A program made the position numbers and the translations under genes. A DNA stretch of 64,000 nucleotides from Dehalococcoidia bacterium (GTDB lineage: Bacteria > Chloroflexota > Dehalococcoidia > DSTF01 > JALHUB01). The notes beneath the pieces are model-generated. The model saw only the letters and a list, made by a program, of their open reading frames with translations. It was not told where the DNA came from and did not search any database. The stretch spans positions 204,530 through 268,529 of the forward strand of contig JASEFU010000003.1 in NCBI GenBank assembly GCA_030018455.1. Reading direction: 5' to 3'. Positions 45,219 to 53,380 of this stretch are shown here, in pieces (positions within the stretch are counted from its first letter, which is position 1; each line of letters begins with the position of its first letter).

Positions 45219-45650
45219 TCAGTCTTCCAGTAGGATACTGTCTTCGACAACGCGTCCCTCTTCGATGTGGAACGCGCGGATTACGGGCGATGCCGGGTCG
45301 GCGAGGGAGACGATCAGGTAACAGACGTCGGGCCAGAGGGGCGCCGCGCCGTCGGGGCCGCGCCACTGCGCAAGCTCAATGTCGGTCCGTGAGGGGTAGG
45401 CCTCGCTGCCGGGGTGCGAGTGGTAGATGGCGAGGAATTGCCATCCCTTCGACTCCACGTCCGTGTAGATGCGGAACAACTCACCGGGGTCAATGCTGTA
45501 GCGATAGGGGCTGTTCTCGGCGTTGACGGCGCGGTACAGCTCCAGAACCTGCCCGTCTTTGCCCGCAAGGATGCCGCAGCACTCGTTGGGGGCCTCATCG
45601 CGGGCGTGGGCGATGATCTGCCGCGCGTGATTTCGCTTGAGCCTGAACAC
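45219..45650 (-). CDS. mec: JAMM/MPN zinc peptidase (Mec-like)
   Basis: 143 residues from GTG 45650, 1 nt after the cysM stop. The JAMM zinc site is complete: Glu in NECCGILAG and YHSHPGSEAYPSRTD. In Mycobacterium tuberculosis the homologue Mec+ cuts cysteine off the carrier CysO after CysM has added it. The adjacent cysM and carrier genes make the same role likely. Last gene of the thrC operon. Confidence 0.88.
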   Translation of the reverse strand: MFRLKRNHARQIIAHARDEAPNECCGILAGKDGQVLELYRAVNAENSPYRYSIDPGELFRIYTDVESKGWQFLAIYHSHPGSEAYPSRTDIELAQWRGPDGAAPLWPDVCYLIVSLADPASPVIRAFHIEEGRVVEDSILLED

Positions 45651-45651
45651 C

Positions 45652-46557
45652 CTACTTCGCCTGGGGAAAACGCGGCGCCCACATCCCCGTAGAAAGGTAC
45701 TTCCACCCACCGTCGCCCATAAGCAGCGCGAAGTCCGCCCGCTCGTACTCGTCGGCGACGATGCGCGCCGCCGCCAGCACCGCGCCCGATGACGGTCCGG
45801 CGAATATGCCTTCGGTCTCGGCAAGCTCACGGGCCGCAGCGAAGGCAGTGGAGGAATCTATCACCACCCGCCGGTCGACCACGTCCATGTCGAACACCTC
45901 GGGCAAGAAGCCTTCGAGGGAGTGCAGCCCCTCCACCAGGTCGCCCGGTGGCGGCTCGACGCATATCACCTTCGCCTGGGGACGCCTTTCCTTCAGGAAG
46001 CGGCCGACGCCGGCGAGGGTGCCGCCGGTGCCGGTACCGGCCACGAACACGTCGACCTCCGGCAGATCGCGAAGGATCTCGGGGCCGGTCGTCTCGTAGT
46101 GGGCGAGCGGGTTGTCGGGGTTGCTGAACTGGCTTGTGGAGAAGTAGGACCCGTCCGCGGCGGTGAGCTTTTCCAGCAGTTCCAGCGCCCCGTCGGTGTA
46201 CTTCGCGCCGTCGGTAAGGATGACCTCCGCTCCGAACGCTTTCATCACCAGCGTCCGCTCTTTGCTGACGTTGTCGGGCATGATCACTTTGACAGGATAG
46301 CCCTTGACGCGGGCGATCATCGCCAGGGAGATGCCGGTGTTGCCGCTCGTCGCCTCGATTATCGTCTTCCCGGGGACGAGCTCGCCGCGCTTCTCCGCCT
46401 CCTCGATCATCTTCAGCGCAATGCGGTCCTTCAGGCTGCCGCTGGGGTTCACGCCTTCCAGCTTGGCGAAGAAGCGGATGCCCGGTCGCGGCGACAGGCG
46501 TGGCAGCTCAACCAAAGGGGTATTGCCTATAGTCTCGACAAGACGGCAGTGACGCAA
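45652..46557 (-). CDS. cysM: Cysteine synthase (CysM/CysK family)
   Basis: 301 residues from TTG 46557, with AGAGG upstream and 4 nt after the preceding stop. PLP lysine in NPSGSLKDRIA; substrate loop EATSGNTGIS; phosphate-binding GTGTGGTLAG. The context points to the CysM type that uses O-phosphoserine and a thiocarboxylated carrier rather than sulfide. The C-terminus YLSTGMWAP resembles the mycobacterial CysM tail. Confidence 0.92.
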   Translation of the reverse strand: MRHCRLVETIGNTPLVELPRLSPRPGIRFFAKLEGVNPSGSLKDRIALKMIEEAEKRGELVPGKTIIEATSGNTGISLAMIARVKGYPVKVIMPDNVSKERTLVMKAFGAEVILTDGAKYTDGALELLEKLTAADGSYFSTSQFSNPDNPLAHYETTGPEILRDLPEVDVFVAGTGTGGTLAGVGRFLKERRPQAKVICVEPPPGDLVEGLHSLEGFLPEVFDMDVVDRRVVIDSSTAFAAARELAETEGIFAGPSSGAVLAAARIVADEYERADFALLMGDGGWKYLSTGMWAPRFPQAK

Positions 46558-46561
46558 CTTC

Positions 46562-47653
46562 TTACCTCTTGGCTGCGGTGGCGCAGAACTCGTCGTAATC
46601 GATGAGCTCCTTGATCGTGGGCGCATCCCCGCAGACGGCGCAGAGCGGGTCGCGCCTGATGCGCACCTCGCGGAACTCCATCGAAAGGGCATCGAACAGG
46701 AGAAGGCGGCCGTTGAGCAGCCTGCCCGTCCCGAGTATCAGCTTTATCGTTTCCATCGCCTGGATAGGGCCCATTACCGCTGGCAGTATGTTGAGCACGC
46801 CCGCTTCCGCCGGGCTGGGCATCACGCCGGCGGGAGGAGGCGACGGGTAGAGACAACGATAGCATCCCTTGCCGGGGAGGAACACCGTGCACTGCCCCTC
46901 ATAGGCGAGGACGCTGGCCTCCACCATCGGCTTCGATAGCAGCACGCAAGCGTCGTTTATCAGGTAACGGACGGCGAGGCTGTCGACAGCGGAGACGACG
47001 ATGTCGTACTCGGCGATGATCTCCAGCGCGTTCTCGCAGGTGAGGCGCGTCTCGTAAATGAGGGTCTTGACGTCGGGGTTGTTGTCGGCGATCGATTCTT
47101 TCGCCGAGGTCGCCTTCGAGCGCCCGACATCGTGGGTGTGGTGCAGTATCTGGCGCGGCAGATTCGAGACATCGACGACGTCGAACTCGACGATGCCCAG
47201 GGTGCCGACGCCGGCGCCCGCGAGGTAGAGCAGCACGGGCGAGCCCAGTCCGCCCGCCCCCACCACAAGCACCTTCGCTTCCATTAATTTCCGCTGCCCT
47301 TCCTCGCCCCAGTCCGGGAGCACGAGGTGGCGGGAGTACCGCTCCCTTTGCTCAGGAGTCAGCAGCGGGCCCGCATCGCTACCGCCGGCCGTCGCGGGGA
47401 TGATGGCGAGCGTGTCGCCGTCGCGGAGAGGCGTGTGCAGGCCATCGTCGGGGCCGATCTCCTGTCCGTTAAGATATATCTTGATGTGGCGCGGCATCCG
47501 CCCTTCCGCGTCCGAGATGCAGGCCCGGAAGCCGGGGTACCTCCGCTCGAGGTCGTCCAGAAGCTGCGCGACGTTCTCGCCCTCGCCCTGGACGCGGGCC
47601 CTGCCGCCTGTGAGCCTGCGGAACGGCGTGGGTATGCTTACCTCCACCGCCAT
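46562..47653 (-). CDS. Fusion of ubiquitin-like sulfur carrier and MoeB/ThiF-type E1 enzyme
   Basis: 363 residues from ATG 47653 (AGGAGG upstream). Residues 1-91 are a MoaD/ThiS/CysO-type beta-grasp domain ending IIPATAGG (Gly90-Gly91), directly followed by an adenylating E1 domain with VVGAGGLGSPVLLYL and two zinc CxxC pairs (CYRCLYP; CAVCGDAP). No rhodanese domain follows, unlike MoeZ. The internal Gly-Gly cannot be a free C-terminus unless the protein is cleaved. The standalone carrier next door is probably its substrate. Confidence 0.9.
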   Translation of the reverse strand: MAVEVSIPTPFRRLTGGRARVQGEGENVAQLLDDLERRYPGFRACISDAEGRMPRHIKIYLNGQEIGPDDGLHTPLRDGDTLAIIPATAGGSDAGPLLTPEQRERYSRHLVLPDWGEEGQRKLMEAKVLVVGAGGLGSPVLLYLAGAGVGTLGIVEFDVVDVSNLPRQILHHTHDVGRSKATSAKESIADNNPDVKTLIYETRLTCENALEIIAEYDIVVSAVDSLAVRYLINDACVLLSKPMVEASVLAYEGQCTVFLPGKGCYRCLYPSPPPAGVMPSPAEAGVLNILPAVMGPIQAMETIKLILGTGRLLNGRLLLFDALSMEFREVRIRRDPLCAVCGDAPTIKELIDYDEFCATAAKR

Positions 47654-47729
47654 GCTTCCTCCTACTAGGTTAAACGCGAAGCGACCGCTCTGATTGCAGC
47701 GCGGCGCGATCTGTTCGTCCGAACGAGCA

Positions 47730-48005
47730 TCAGCCGCCCGCCACCGCGGGCACAATGCTCACCTCGTCCCCGTCCTTCAGGGCCGTTTGCAGGCCGGAAA
47801 GGAAGCGGACATCTTCGCCGTTGACGTATACATTCACAAAGCGACGCAGCTCTCCCGTCTCGTCGCACAGGCGCTCCTTGAGCCCCGGAAACCGCCTGTC
47901 GATGGACTGAATGCACTCGGCGATAGTGCCGCCGTCGCTGATAACGGAGTCTGCGTTGTTCGTCAGTCTCCTGAGAGAGACAGGTATCCTCACGTTGACG
48001 CTCAC
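47730..48005 (-). CDS. cysO: CysO/MoaD-like ubiquitin-fold sulfur carrier
   Basis: 91 residues from GTG 48005 with GGAGGAAGG upstream. The C-terminus VSIVPAVAGG ends in the exposed diglycine that E1 enzymes adenylate and convert to thiocarboxylate. It aligns along its whole length with the carrier domain fused to the next gene (PVSLRRLTNN versus PTPFRRLTGG; DGDEVSIVPAVAGG versus DGDTLAIIPATAGG), so the two are paralogues. Likely sulfur donor for CysM, and perhaps for homocysteine synthesis. Confidence 0.9.
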   Translation of the reverse strand: MSVNVRIPVSLRRLTNNADSVISDGGTIAECIQSIDRRFPGLKERLCDETGELRRFVNVYVNGEDVRFLSGLQTALKDGDEVSIVPAVAGG

Positions 48006-48081
48006 GTCGTTCCTTCCTCCCAAACCTCTGCTCTTAGTATACAAGAGAACGGCGGAAGCTCGGCCGGCGCCTCGCTCTCGC

Positions 48082-48324
48082 CTAGCCCTCGATCACGTCG
48101 CCCTGAACGGGATCGACGCGCACCCCCCTGGAGGCGACCCATTCCAGCCCGCGCTCGATCTGGTCGAGTTCGCCCTCCAGCTCGAGGATGACCCAGCCGC
48201 GGTCTTCCGTAACATCGGCGCGGCGTATGTTGGTCACGAGCGGAAAGCACCTCCCCAGTTCGTAGATGATAGGGAGAGTGATCAGCTCCTGGGGGAAAGT
48301 GAACTTAACTCGCTGCTTGGCCAT
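48082..48324 (-). CDS. NIL-domain protein
   Basis: 80 residues. ATG 48324 has GAGG nine nt upstream; a TTG six nt earlier is less likely. The sequence (RVKFTFPQELITLPIIYELGR, NIRRADVTEDRGWVILELEG, RGLEWVASRGVRVDPV) matches the NIL ligand-binding domain found at the end of MetN and in sulfur-amino-acid gene clusters. Here it stands alone between thrC and cysO, probably as a methionine- or sulfur-related sensor or partner. Confidence 0.82.
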   Translation of the reverse strand: MAKQRVKFTFPQELITLPIIYELGRCFPLVTNIRRADVTEDRGWVILELEGELDQIERGLEWVASRGVRVDPVQGDVIEG

Positions 48325-48374
48325 GTTCAATCACCTCACCTTGTGCCAGCAAGGCGTCCAGCCGCCGTCTTCCC

Positions 48375-49616
48375 TCACGTGACGAGCTGCTCCCGCTCGC
48401 CCACCGCCTGCTCAAACGAGGCGACGCTGGGCTGAACGTGCACCGTCTCCCCAATCTTACCAACGACCGCTTCCTGCGTCTTCAGGCCGGCGCCGGTGAT
48501 AAAGGCGACGACAAGCTCGTCGGGCGCGATGTGCCCCGATTCCGCCAGCTTTTTCAGCCCGGCGACCGTCGTCCCGCCCGCCGTCTCCGCGAAGATCCCT
48601 TCGCTCTCGGCGAGAAGCTTGATGGCGTCGACCACCTCGTCGTCGGTCGCCGACACCGCTGAGCCGCCGCTCTCATGCATCACCTTCAGCGCGTAATAGC
48701 CGTCGGCGGGATTGCCGATCGCCAGCGACCTGACGATTGTGTTGGGCTTGACGGGGCGAATGTTGAGAGTGCCCGCGTCCCAGGCGTCGACGATGGGCGC
48801 GCAGCCCGCCGCCTGCGCCCCCGACACCTTGGTCTGCACGCTATCGACGAGCCAGAGCCCCGCCATCTCGTTCAGCCCCTTCCATATCTTCGTGATGAGC
48901 GATCCGCTCGCCATCGGCACGACGCAGTGATCGGGGACGCGCCACCCCAACTGCTCGACGACCTCATACGCCAGCGTCTTGCTCCCCTCGGAGTAGTACG
49001 GGCGGACGTTGATGTTCACGAACGCCCAGTTGTACCTGTCGGTCAGTTCCGCGCAGAGGCGGTTGACCTCGTCGTAGGTGCCGTCGACGGCGACCAGCGT
49101 TGCGCCGTATATCGCCGAGCCGAGCAGCTTCCCCGACTCCAGGTCGGCGGGCACGAAGACGAACGCCTTCATCCCCGCCCGCGCGGCATGGGCCGCCACC
49201 GCGTTCGCCAGGTTGCCCGTCGAGGCGCAGGCCATGGTATCGAAGCCGAACTCCAGCGCCTTCGTGCTGGCCACGGCGACGACGCGGTCCTTGAACGACC
49301 AGCTTGGGTTCACGCAGTCGTTCTTCAGGTAGAGGTGGCGCAGCCCGAGGGCGTCGCCGAGGTTGCGCGCGCGCAGCAGGGGCGTCATGCCGACGCCCAG
49401 GTCGACGGCGCGGTCGGCGTCGCAGGGAAGGAAATCGCGGTAGCGCCAGAGGGTGGGCGGGCCGCTATCGATGCGCTGGCGGGTGACGATCTTGCGCTGG
49501 GCCTCCTCGTCGTAGTGGACTTCGAGGGGTCCGAAGCAGAAATCGCAGACGTGAATAGGGTCGAGGGCGTACTCGCGACCGCATTCCTTGCAGCGTAAGG
49601 CTTTTGCGTATGACAT
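48375..49616 (-). CDS. thrC: Threonine synthase (or threonine synthase-like PLP enzyme)
   Basis: 413 residues. An N-terminal zinc-ribbon-like stretch (CKECGREY...HVCDFCFGPLEVHYD) precedes the fold II PLP domain with the PLP lysine in NPSWSFKDRVVAVAS and ASTGNLANAVAAH. This is the usual thrC architecture, converting O-phosphohomoserine to threonine. Its place at the head of a sulfur-carrier operon leaves room for a related sulfhydrylation or cystathionine reaction. The ATG at 49616 lies 18 nt after a terminator-like hairpin. Confidence 0.9.
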   Translation of the reverse strand: MSYAKALRCKECGREYALDPIHVCDFCFGPLEVHYDEEAQRKIVTRQRIDSGPPTLWRYRDFLPCDADRAVDLGVGMTPLLRARNLGDALGLRHLYLKNDCVNPSWSFKDRVVAVASTKALEFGFDTMACASTGNLANAVAAHAARAGMKAFVFVPADLESGKLLGSAIYGATLVAVDGTYDEVNRLCAELTDRYNWAFVNINVRPYYSEGSKTLAYEVVEQLGWRVPDHCVVPMASGSLITKIWKGLNEMAGLWLVDSVQTKVSGAQAAGCAPIVDAWDAGTLNIRPVKPNTIVRSLAIGNPADGYYALKVMHESGGSAVSATDDEVVDAIKLLAESEGIFAETAGGTTVAGLKKLAESGHIAPDELVVAFITGAGLKTQEAVVGKIGETVHVQPSVASFEQAVGEREQLVT

Positions 49617-49634
49617 AACGGCGATCCCCATTTT

Positions 49635-49669
49635 AAAACAAAACAGCCGGCGCTGGAATCTGCCGGCTG
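49635..49669 (-). terminator. Attenuator-type intrinsic terminator in the thrC leader
   Basis: CAGCCGGC-AGATTCCAGC-GCCGGCTG (49669-49644), eight perfect pairs, followed by TTTTGTTTT (49643-49635). It sits between the thrC promoter and the thrC ATG on the same strand, and no upstream gene ends here, so it must act as a regulated leader terminator. The GCTGG just 5' of the stem could pair with CCAGC in the loop to form a competing structure. Confidence 0.8.
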
Positions 49670-49692
49670 CCAGCACCTGTCCGACGATCCGT

Positions 49693-49746
49693 CTAAGGCC
49701 CGATTTGCTCGGGCCGGGCCATCGCCATCATGTCTGAACGCGCCAT
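49693..49746 (-). CDS. Possible leader peptide of the thrC operon
   Basis: A 17-codon ORF, MARSDMMAMARPEQIGP, with GAGG seven nt upstream, located between promoter and terminator. Four of its first nine residues are Met. The stop follows a small hairpin (GGCCCG-AGCAAAT-CGGGCC). The arrangement fits ribosome-mediated attenuation, but the ORF may be chance; no expression evidence. Confidence 0.45.
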   Translation of the reverse strand: MARSDMMAMARPEQIGP

Positions 49747-49779
49747 CCCTGAGCCTCGACCTTATTATCGGTTGCGATG

Positions 49780-49808
49780 ATGTTATCAGAAGCCCCGCCG
49801 CAAGTCAA
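49780..49808 (-). promoter_or_regulatory. Promoter of the thrC operon
   Basis: Minus-strand TTGACT (49808-49803), 17-bp spacer, TAACAT (49785-49780). Predicted start near 49773 gives a leader of about 157 nt. Confidence 0.7.
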
Positions 49809-49892
49809 CCCGGTGGCTCTGAGGAGTCGGAGCGCCCTCCCATCGGGCCACCTTTCTCCCGCCAAATGCAACGCCGGCGCATATTCGACTCG

Positions 49893-49922
49893 TTGACAGG
49901 AGAAGCGGGGCCAATTTACAAT
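49893..49922 (+). promoter_or_regulatory. Promoter of the Trm112-like gene
   Basis: TTGACA (49893-49898), 18-bp spacer, TACAAT (49917-49922). AAGGAG follows before the GTG at 49951. Divergent from the thrC promoter. Confidence 0.75.
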
Positions 49923-49950
49923 TAGCCCTACTCCCAAGGAGAGCACAAGC

Positions 49951-50145
49951 GTGCGCAAAGACCTAATGGATATCCTGGCCTGCCCGATGTGCAAGGGCGA
50001 CCTTACCCTTACCATCGAGAAGGAAGAGGGCGACGACGTTATCGAGGGCAGCCTCCACTGCGCTAAATGCGACGAGACTTACCCGATCAACGAAAGCATC
50101 CCGAACCTGCTGCCCCCTGAGCTGAGACGGGCGCAGGCCCAGTAA
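49951..50145 (+). CDS. Trm112/YcaR-like zinc-ribbon protein
   Basis: 64 residues with DILACPMCKGDL and LHCAKCDETYPI (two CxxC pairs) and IPNLLPPE, the signature of the Trm112 family, which in other organisms activates methyltransferases. GTG start. Possibly in a transcript with the next small membrane protein, which ends in a clear terminator. Confidence 0.9.
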   Translation: MRKDLMDILACPMCKGDLTLTIEKEEGDDVIEGSLHCAKCDETYPINESIPNLLPPELRRAQAQ

Positions 50146-50204
50146 CGCCCTTCCGCCGGCAATCGCTCCCTGCCATCACCACAGATTCGGAGGTAACGGC
50201 AATC

Positions 50205-50435
50205 ATGGAAAGATCGCAGACGTTCGGCCTGCTCATAATCGCGGTCTCCGTCATCGAAATGATGCTCTTCCTCTGGGGGATCGCGCGGCGCAGCTATCTC
50301 GCGCTCGCCCTCCCTGTCCTCGGCGCCATGGCCGCCCTGAACCTCCTCACGATCTGGGTCGGCTGGACCATGCTTACGACCGAGACGGAGACGCCGGAGA
50401 TGGAAGAACTCGAGCAGGAAGTCGAGGAAGAGTAG
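50205..50435 (+). CDS. Small two-helix membrane protein
   Basis: 76 residues: two membrane helices (FGLLIIAVSVIEMMLFLWGI; YLALALPVLGAMAALNLLTI) and an acidic C-terminus (EMEELEQEVEEE). No family recognised. It lies 59 nt after the Trm112-like gene and 21 nt before a terminator. Confidence 0.7.
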   Translation: MERSQTFGLLIIAVSVIEMMLFLWGIARRSYLALALPVLGAMAALNLLTIWVGWTMLTTETETPEMEELEQEVEEE

Positions 50436-50456
50436 CCGCAACCGGAGAGATTCGAG

Positions 50457-50482
50457 GGGGCGCCGCTGAGCGCCCCTTTCTT
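50457..50482 (+). terminator. Intrinsic terminator
   Basis: GGGGCGC-CGCTGA-GCGCCCC followed by TTTCTT. It ends the Trm112-membrane protein transcript and touches the convergent folK stop. Confidence 0.8.
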
Positions 50483-51020
50483 ACGTCTGCCGCTCCGCCC
50501 GCTCCCAGCCCCGCCCTTCCACCAGACGCACCGTTGCCCGCGCCTCTTCGCTCAGCGCCGCCGTCAGCTTCGCCGCCGACCGTCCGAGCAGGGGGTGAAC
50601 GACATCGGGCGATATCTCCGCCAGCGGCACAAGCACGAATGCCCGCTCGGCCAGCCCCGGGTGCGGGACGACGACCTCCGACGACTCGACGGCCCGGTCG
50701 CCGTAGAGGAGGATATCGATGTCGATGACGCGCGGCCCCCAGCGCAACGCGGAGCGACGCCCGATCTCGAACTCGACGCTCTTCAGGTATCGCAGCAAGG
50801 CCCCGGGAGCGAGTCCGGTGCGTCCGCGGCAGACTGCGTTGTAGAAATCGGGCTGCGCGATCGGCCCAACGGGAGCCGCGCGGTAGAGCGACGATACGGC
50901 CTCGATGCGCACCAGCGGCTCGACGAAAGCGAGCGCCATGCGCAGGTTGGCGGCCCGGTTCCCCAGATTCGAGCCCAGCCCCAGATGTACCTCCACGCCG
51001 CCGTCCGTGTAACCGCTCAC
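50481..51020 (-). CDS. folK: HPPK (7,8-dihydro-6-hydroxymethylpterin pyrophosphokinase)
   Basis: Adds pyrophosphate to the pterin that FolP joins to p-aminobenzoate. About 179 residues from GTG 51020 (GTGA overlap with the folP stop); ATG 51032 is possible. Signatures: LGLGSNLGNR, QPDFYNAVCRG, RWGPRVIDIDILLYGD and HPGLAERAFVLVPLAEI. The gene is directly downstream of folP. Confidence 0.95.
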   Translation of the reverse strand: MSGYTDGGVEVHLGLGSNLGNRAANLRMALAFVEPLVRIEAVSSLYRAAPVGPIAQPDFYNAVCRGRTGLAPGALLRYLKSVEFEIGRRSALRWGPRVIDIDILLYGDRAVESSEVVVPHPGLAERAFVLVPLAEISPDVVHPLLGRSAAKLTAALSEEARATVRLVEGRGWERAERQT

Positions 51021-51850
51021 GGCGCTTGCCATCCCCGCACGACGGCGTCGGTCATGCGGCAGACCTGGACCATCTCGCGCACGTCGTGGACGCGCACCAT
51101 GTCGGCGCCGTTCGCAATCGATAGCGCGACGGTGGCGGCGGTGCCCAGCAGCCGCTCCTCGACGGGCAAATCGAGCACAGCGCCGATTGTCGATTTACGG
51201 GATGTGCCGGCGAGCAGCGGCAGCCCCAGCGCCTTCAATTCGCGCAGGCGGCGGAGCATCTCCAGGTTTTGCTCCACCGTCCAGCCGAAGCCGAAGCCGG
51301 GGTCGATGATGATCTTCTCGCGCGGCACGCCCGCCGCCTCAGCAACCGCGATCCCCGCGTTCAAGCCGTCCAGTATGTCGCCGATGACGTCGTGGAACGG
51401 CTTGCCGCGCTGGTTGTGCATTATGACGATAGGCACGCCGGCGCGGGCGGCCAGCCCCGCCATCGCGGGGTCGGCCTGAAGCCCGGAGACATCGTTGATG
51501 AGGTGAGCGCCCGCCGCGAGCGCCGCCTCCGCCACGGCCGCTTTCGTGGTGTCGATGCTGATGGGAAGCGCGACGGCCGCAGACGCGCGCTCGACGACGG
51601 GGAGCACGCGCCGCATCTCCTCGTCGGCGCTTACGCCCTCGTAGCCGGGCCGCGTCGACTCGCCGCCCACGTCGATGACGTCCGCACCTTCCTCCTCGAA
51701 GCGTCTCGCCTGCGCGAGCGCGGCGTCGACGTCATAGGCGATGCCGTCGCCGGAGAAGGAATCGGGCGTGACGTTGAGGATAGCCATAAGGTAGGTGCGG
51801 CTACCCCACTCGAAGCGTCGCCCGCGGATGGTGAGCGGCTGCAACTCCAT
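51017..51850 (-). CDS. folP: Dihydropteroate synthase
   Basis: 277 residues. TIM-barrel enzyme with AILNVTPDSFSGDG, DVGGESTRPGYE, LINDVSGLQADP and DPGFGFGWTVEQN. The ATG at 51850 has AAGGGGG upstream and lies after a TATAAT at 51879-51874, so the longer reading is rejected. No folB appears nearby; the PTPS homologue at 53381 may supply that step. Confidence 0.96.
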   Translation of the reverse strand: MELQPLTIRGRRFEWGSRTYLMAILNVTPDSFSGDGIAYDVDAALAQARRFEEEGADVIDVGGESTRPGYEGVSADEEMRRVLPVVERASAAVALPISIDTTKAAVAEAALAAGAHLINDVSGLQADPAMAGLAARAGVPIVIMHNQRGKPFHDVIGDILDGLNAGIAVAEAAGVPREKIIIDPGFGFGWTVEQNLEMLRRLRELKALGLPLLAGTSRKSTIGAVLDLPVEERLLGTAATVALSIANGADMVRVHDVREMVQVCRMTDAVVRGWQAP

Positions 51851-51873
51851 AGCACCCCCTTCCGCCGTCTTCA

Positions 51874-51879
51874 TTATAA
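51874..51879 (-). promoter_or_regulatory. -10 element upstream of folP
   Basis: Perfect TATAAT on the minus strand, 24 nt before the folP ATG. No good -35 is visible. Confidence 0.45.
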
Positions 51880-51975
51880 GGATAGTGTCCGCCGGACATC
51901 GGCGCCAGCAGTCGGTCCCAGGCCCGCCACCTAGGACGGACCGCGGCACGCAGGGGCGGCCGCTGCCGCTGCCGT

Positions 51976-52042
51976 CAACATCAGCGTCGATCTTCCCACC
52001 TGCCTGCCGGCAGGCAGGCCCGGCAGAGGGGCGAGCCCCTTT
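51976..52042 (-). repeat. Structured intergenic repeat, copy D (shortened)
   Basis: On the minus strand AAAGGGGC-TC-GCCCCTCT (52042-52025), then a perfect 20-bp palindrome with arms CCTGCCTGCC (51999-52018), then GGTGGGAAGATCGACG and CTGATGTTG (52000-51976). Hairpin 2 and the G-quadruplex of the other copies are missing. The end matches copy C at 24 of 25 bases and the flank CAGCGGCAGCGGCC matches copy B. The surrounding gap 51851-52128 has no other feature apart from the folP -10. Confidence 0.8.
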
Positions 52043-52128
52043 GGGAGCACGAGGACAACCCTCGGGGTCGGCGTGCGAATTCAGGCGTTCAGCGGGTAAA
52101 CTGAGGCATCTCTCCGGCGAGGACGCGC

Positions 52129-53355
52129 TTGCGAAACGATAGCCGCCAGGCCCCGCTCATCGCCGTCACCTCCCTCGCGCACGCCCTCGTGCACGCGATC
52201 GAGCTGACCTACGCCGCCCTCCTGCTGACAATCGGCGACGAGTTCGGCATCGACAAGCTGGTCCTCGGCCTCATTGCCAACGCCCTCGCTCTCACGTTCG
52301 GCATAGGCGCGCTGCCCTCGGGCCTGCTCGTCGACCGGCTGGGCGCGCCGCGCGTCCTGCGGATCTGCTTCCTGGGCGCCGCCGCGGCCTCGCTTCTGGT
52401 TGCCTTCTCCTTCTCTCCGCTCGTTCTTGGGATATTCGTCGCCGTCCTGGGGATGGCGATCGGTCTCTATCATCCCGCCGCCCTGTCCCTGATAGCGCAG
52501 GCGGCGGAGCGGCGCGGCCTCGTGCTGGGCTATCACGGCGTGGCGGGGAACGTCGGCATCGCCGTCGCGCCGGCGATGGCCCTCGCCTTCGCGAGCACTG
52601 CCGGGTGGCGCTGGTCTTACGTCTTTCTCGCGATCCTCGCGCTGGCCGTCGCATTCCTCATCCGGTTCCTCCCGCTGCCCCGGCGGGGCGCCCAAGGCGA
52701 GTCCGAGCCGTCCCCGCCTTCGACAAAGGCAGCGGAAGTGCCGCTCTTGCCGCTGGCGCTCATCTTCGCCGCCTTCCTTCTCAACGGCTTCATCTACCGC
52801 GGCAGCATGACCTTCTTGCCCACCCTCATCGAGGAGGAGGTCCACATACGCCTTCTCGGAATCGACGAGGCCGCCATCGCCGGCTCCCTGACGGCGCTGG
52901 CGCTGCTGACCGGCGGCGTCGGGCAGCTCCTCGGCGGCGTCCTCTCCGACCGTGTCGAGCTGGAGCGGCTGGCTCCCCTCATAGCGCTCACCCTCGTGCC
53001 CGCGCTCCTGCTGATGGGCTTCACCGGCGGCCTCTTCCTTGTTGCCGCGAGCGCCTTCTTCGTCTTCTTCAACTTCAGCAGCCAGCCGGTCTACAACGTG
53101 CTCCTCGCCGAGTACGTCCCCGGCAGCGCGATCGGCCGCGGCTACGGCCTCTCCTTCTTCGCCAGCTTCGGCCTGGGCTCCACCGCCGCGACGTTCTCCG
53201 GCTTTCTCGCCGACCGCTGGGGCACGTCGTCGGTCTTTCTCGCCCTCGCCGCCTTTGCCGTCGTGACGCTTCTCCTTGCGGTCGCGCTGTGGCGGCTGTC
53301 ACGCGGGCGGCGCTTGCGGCAGGCCGTTCTCGTCGATACGATGGGGGCAGGCTGA
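52129..53355 (+). CDS. MFS transporter
   Basis: 408 residues with twelve predicted membrane segments. The conserved loop 2-3 motif reads GLLVDRLGAPR, and the second half repeats it as GVLSDRVELER. A hydrophilic loop around residues 185-205 divides the halves. TTG start with GAGGA five nt upstream. Substrate unknown; it stands between folP and the PTPS homologue, so a pterin-related role can be imagined but not supported. Confidence 0.88.
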   Translation: MRNDSRQAPLIAVTSLAHALVHAIELTYAALLLTIGDEFGIDKLVLGLIANALALTFGIGALPSGLLVDRLGAPRVLRICFLGAAAASLLVAFSFSPLVLGIFVAVLGMAIGLYHPAALSLIAQAAERRGLVLGYHGVAGNVGIAVAPAMALAFASTAGWRWSYVFLAILALAVAFLIRFLPLPRRGAQGESEPSPPSTKAAEVPLLPLALIFAAFLLNGFIYRGSMTFLPTLIEEEVHIRLLGIDEAAIAGSLTALALLTGGVGQLLGGVLSDRVELERLAPLIALTLVPALLLMGFTGGLFLVAASAFFVFFNFSSQPVYNVLLAEYVPGSAIGRGYGLSFFASFGLGSTAATFSGFLADRWGTSSVFLALAAFAVVTLLLAVALWRLSRGRRLRQAVLVDTMGAG

Positions 53356-53380
53356 AGTCAGAGCCCGGGAGCGCTGAGAG

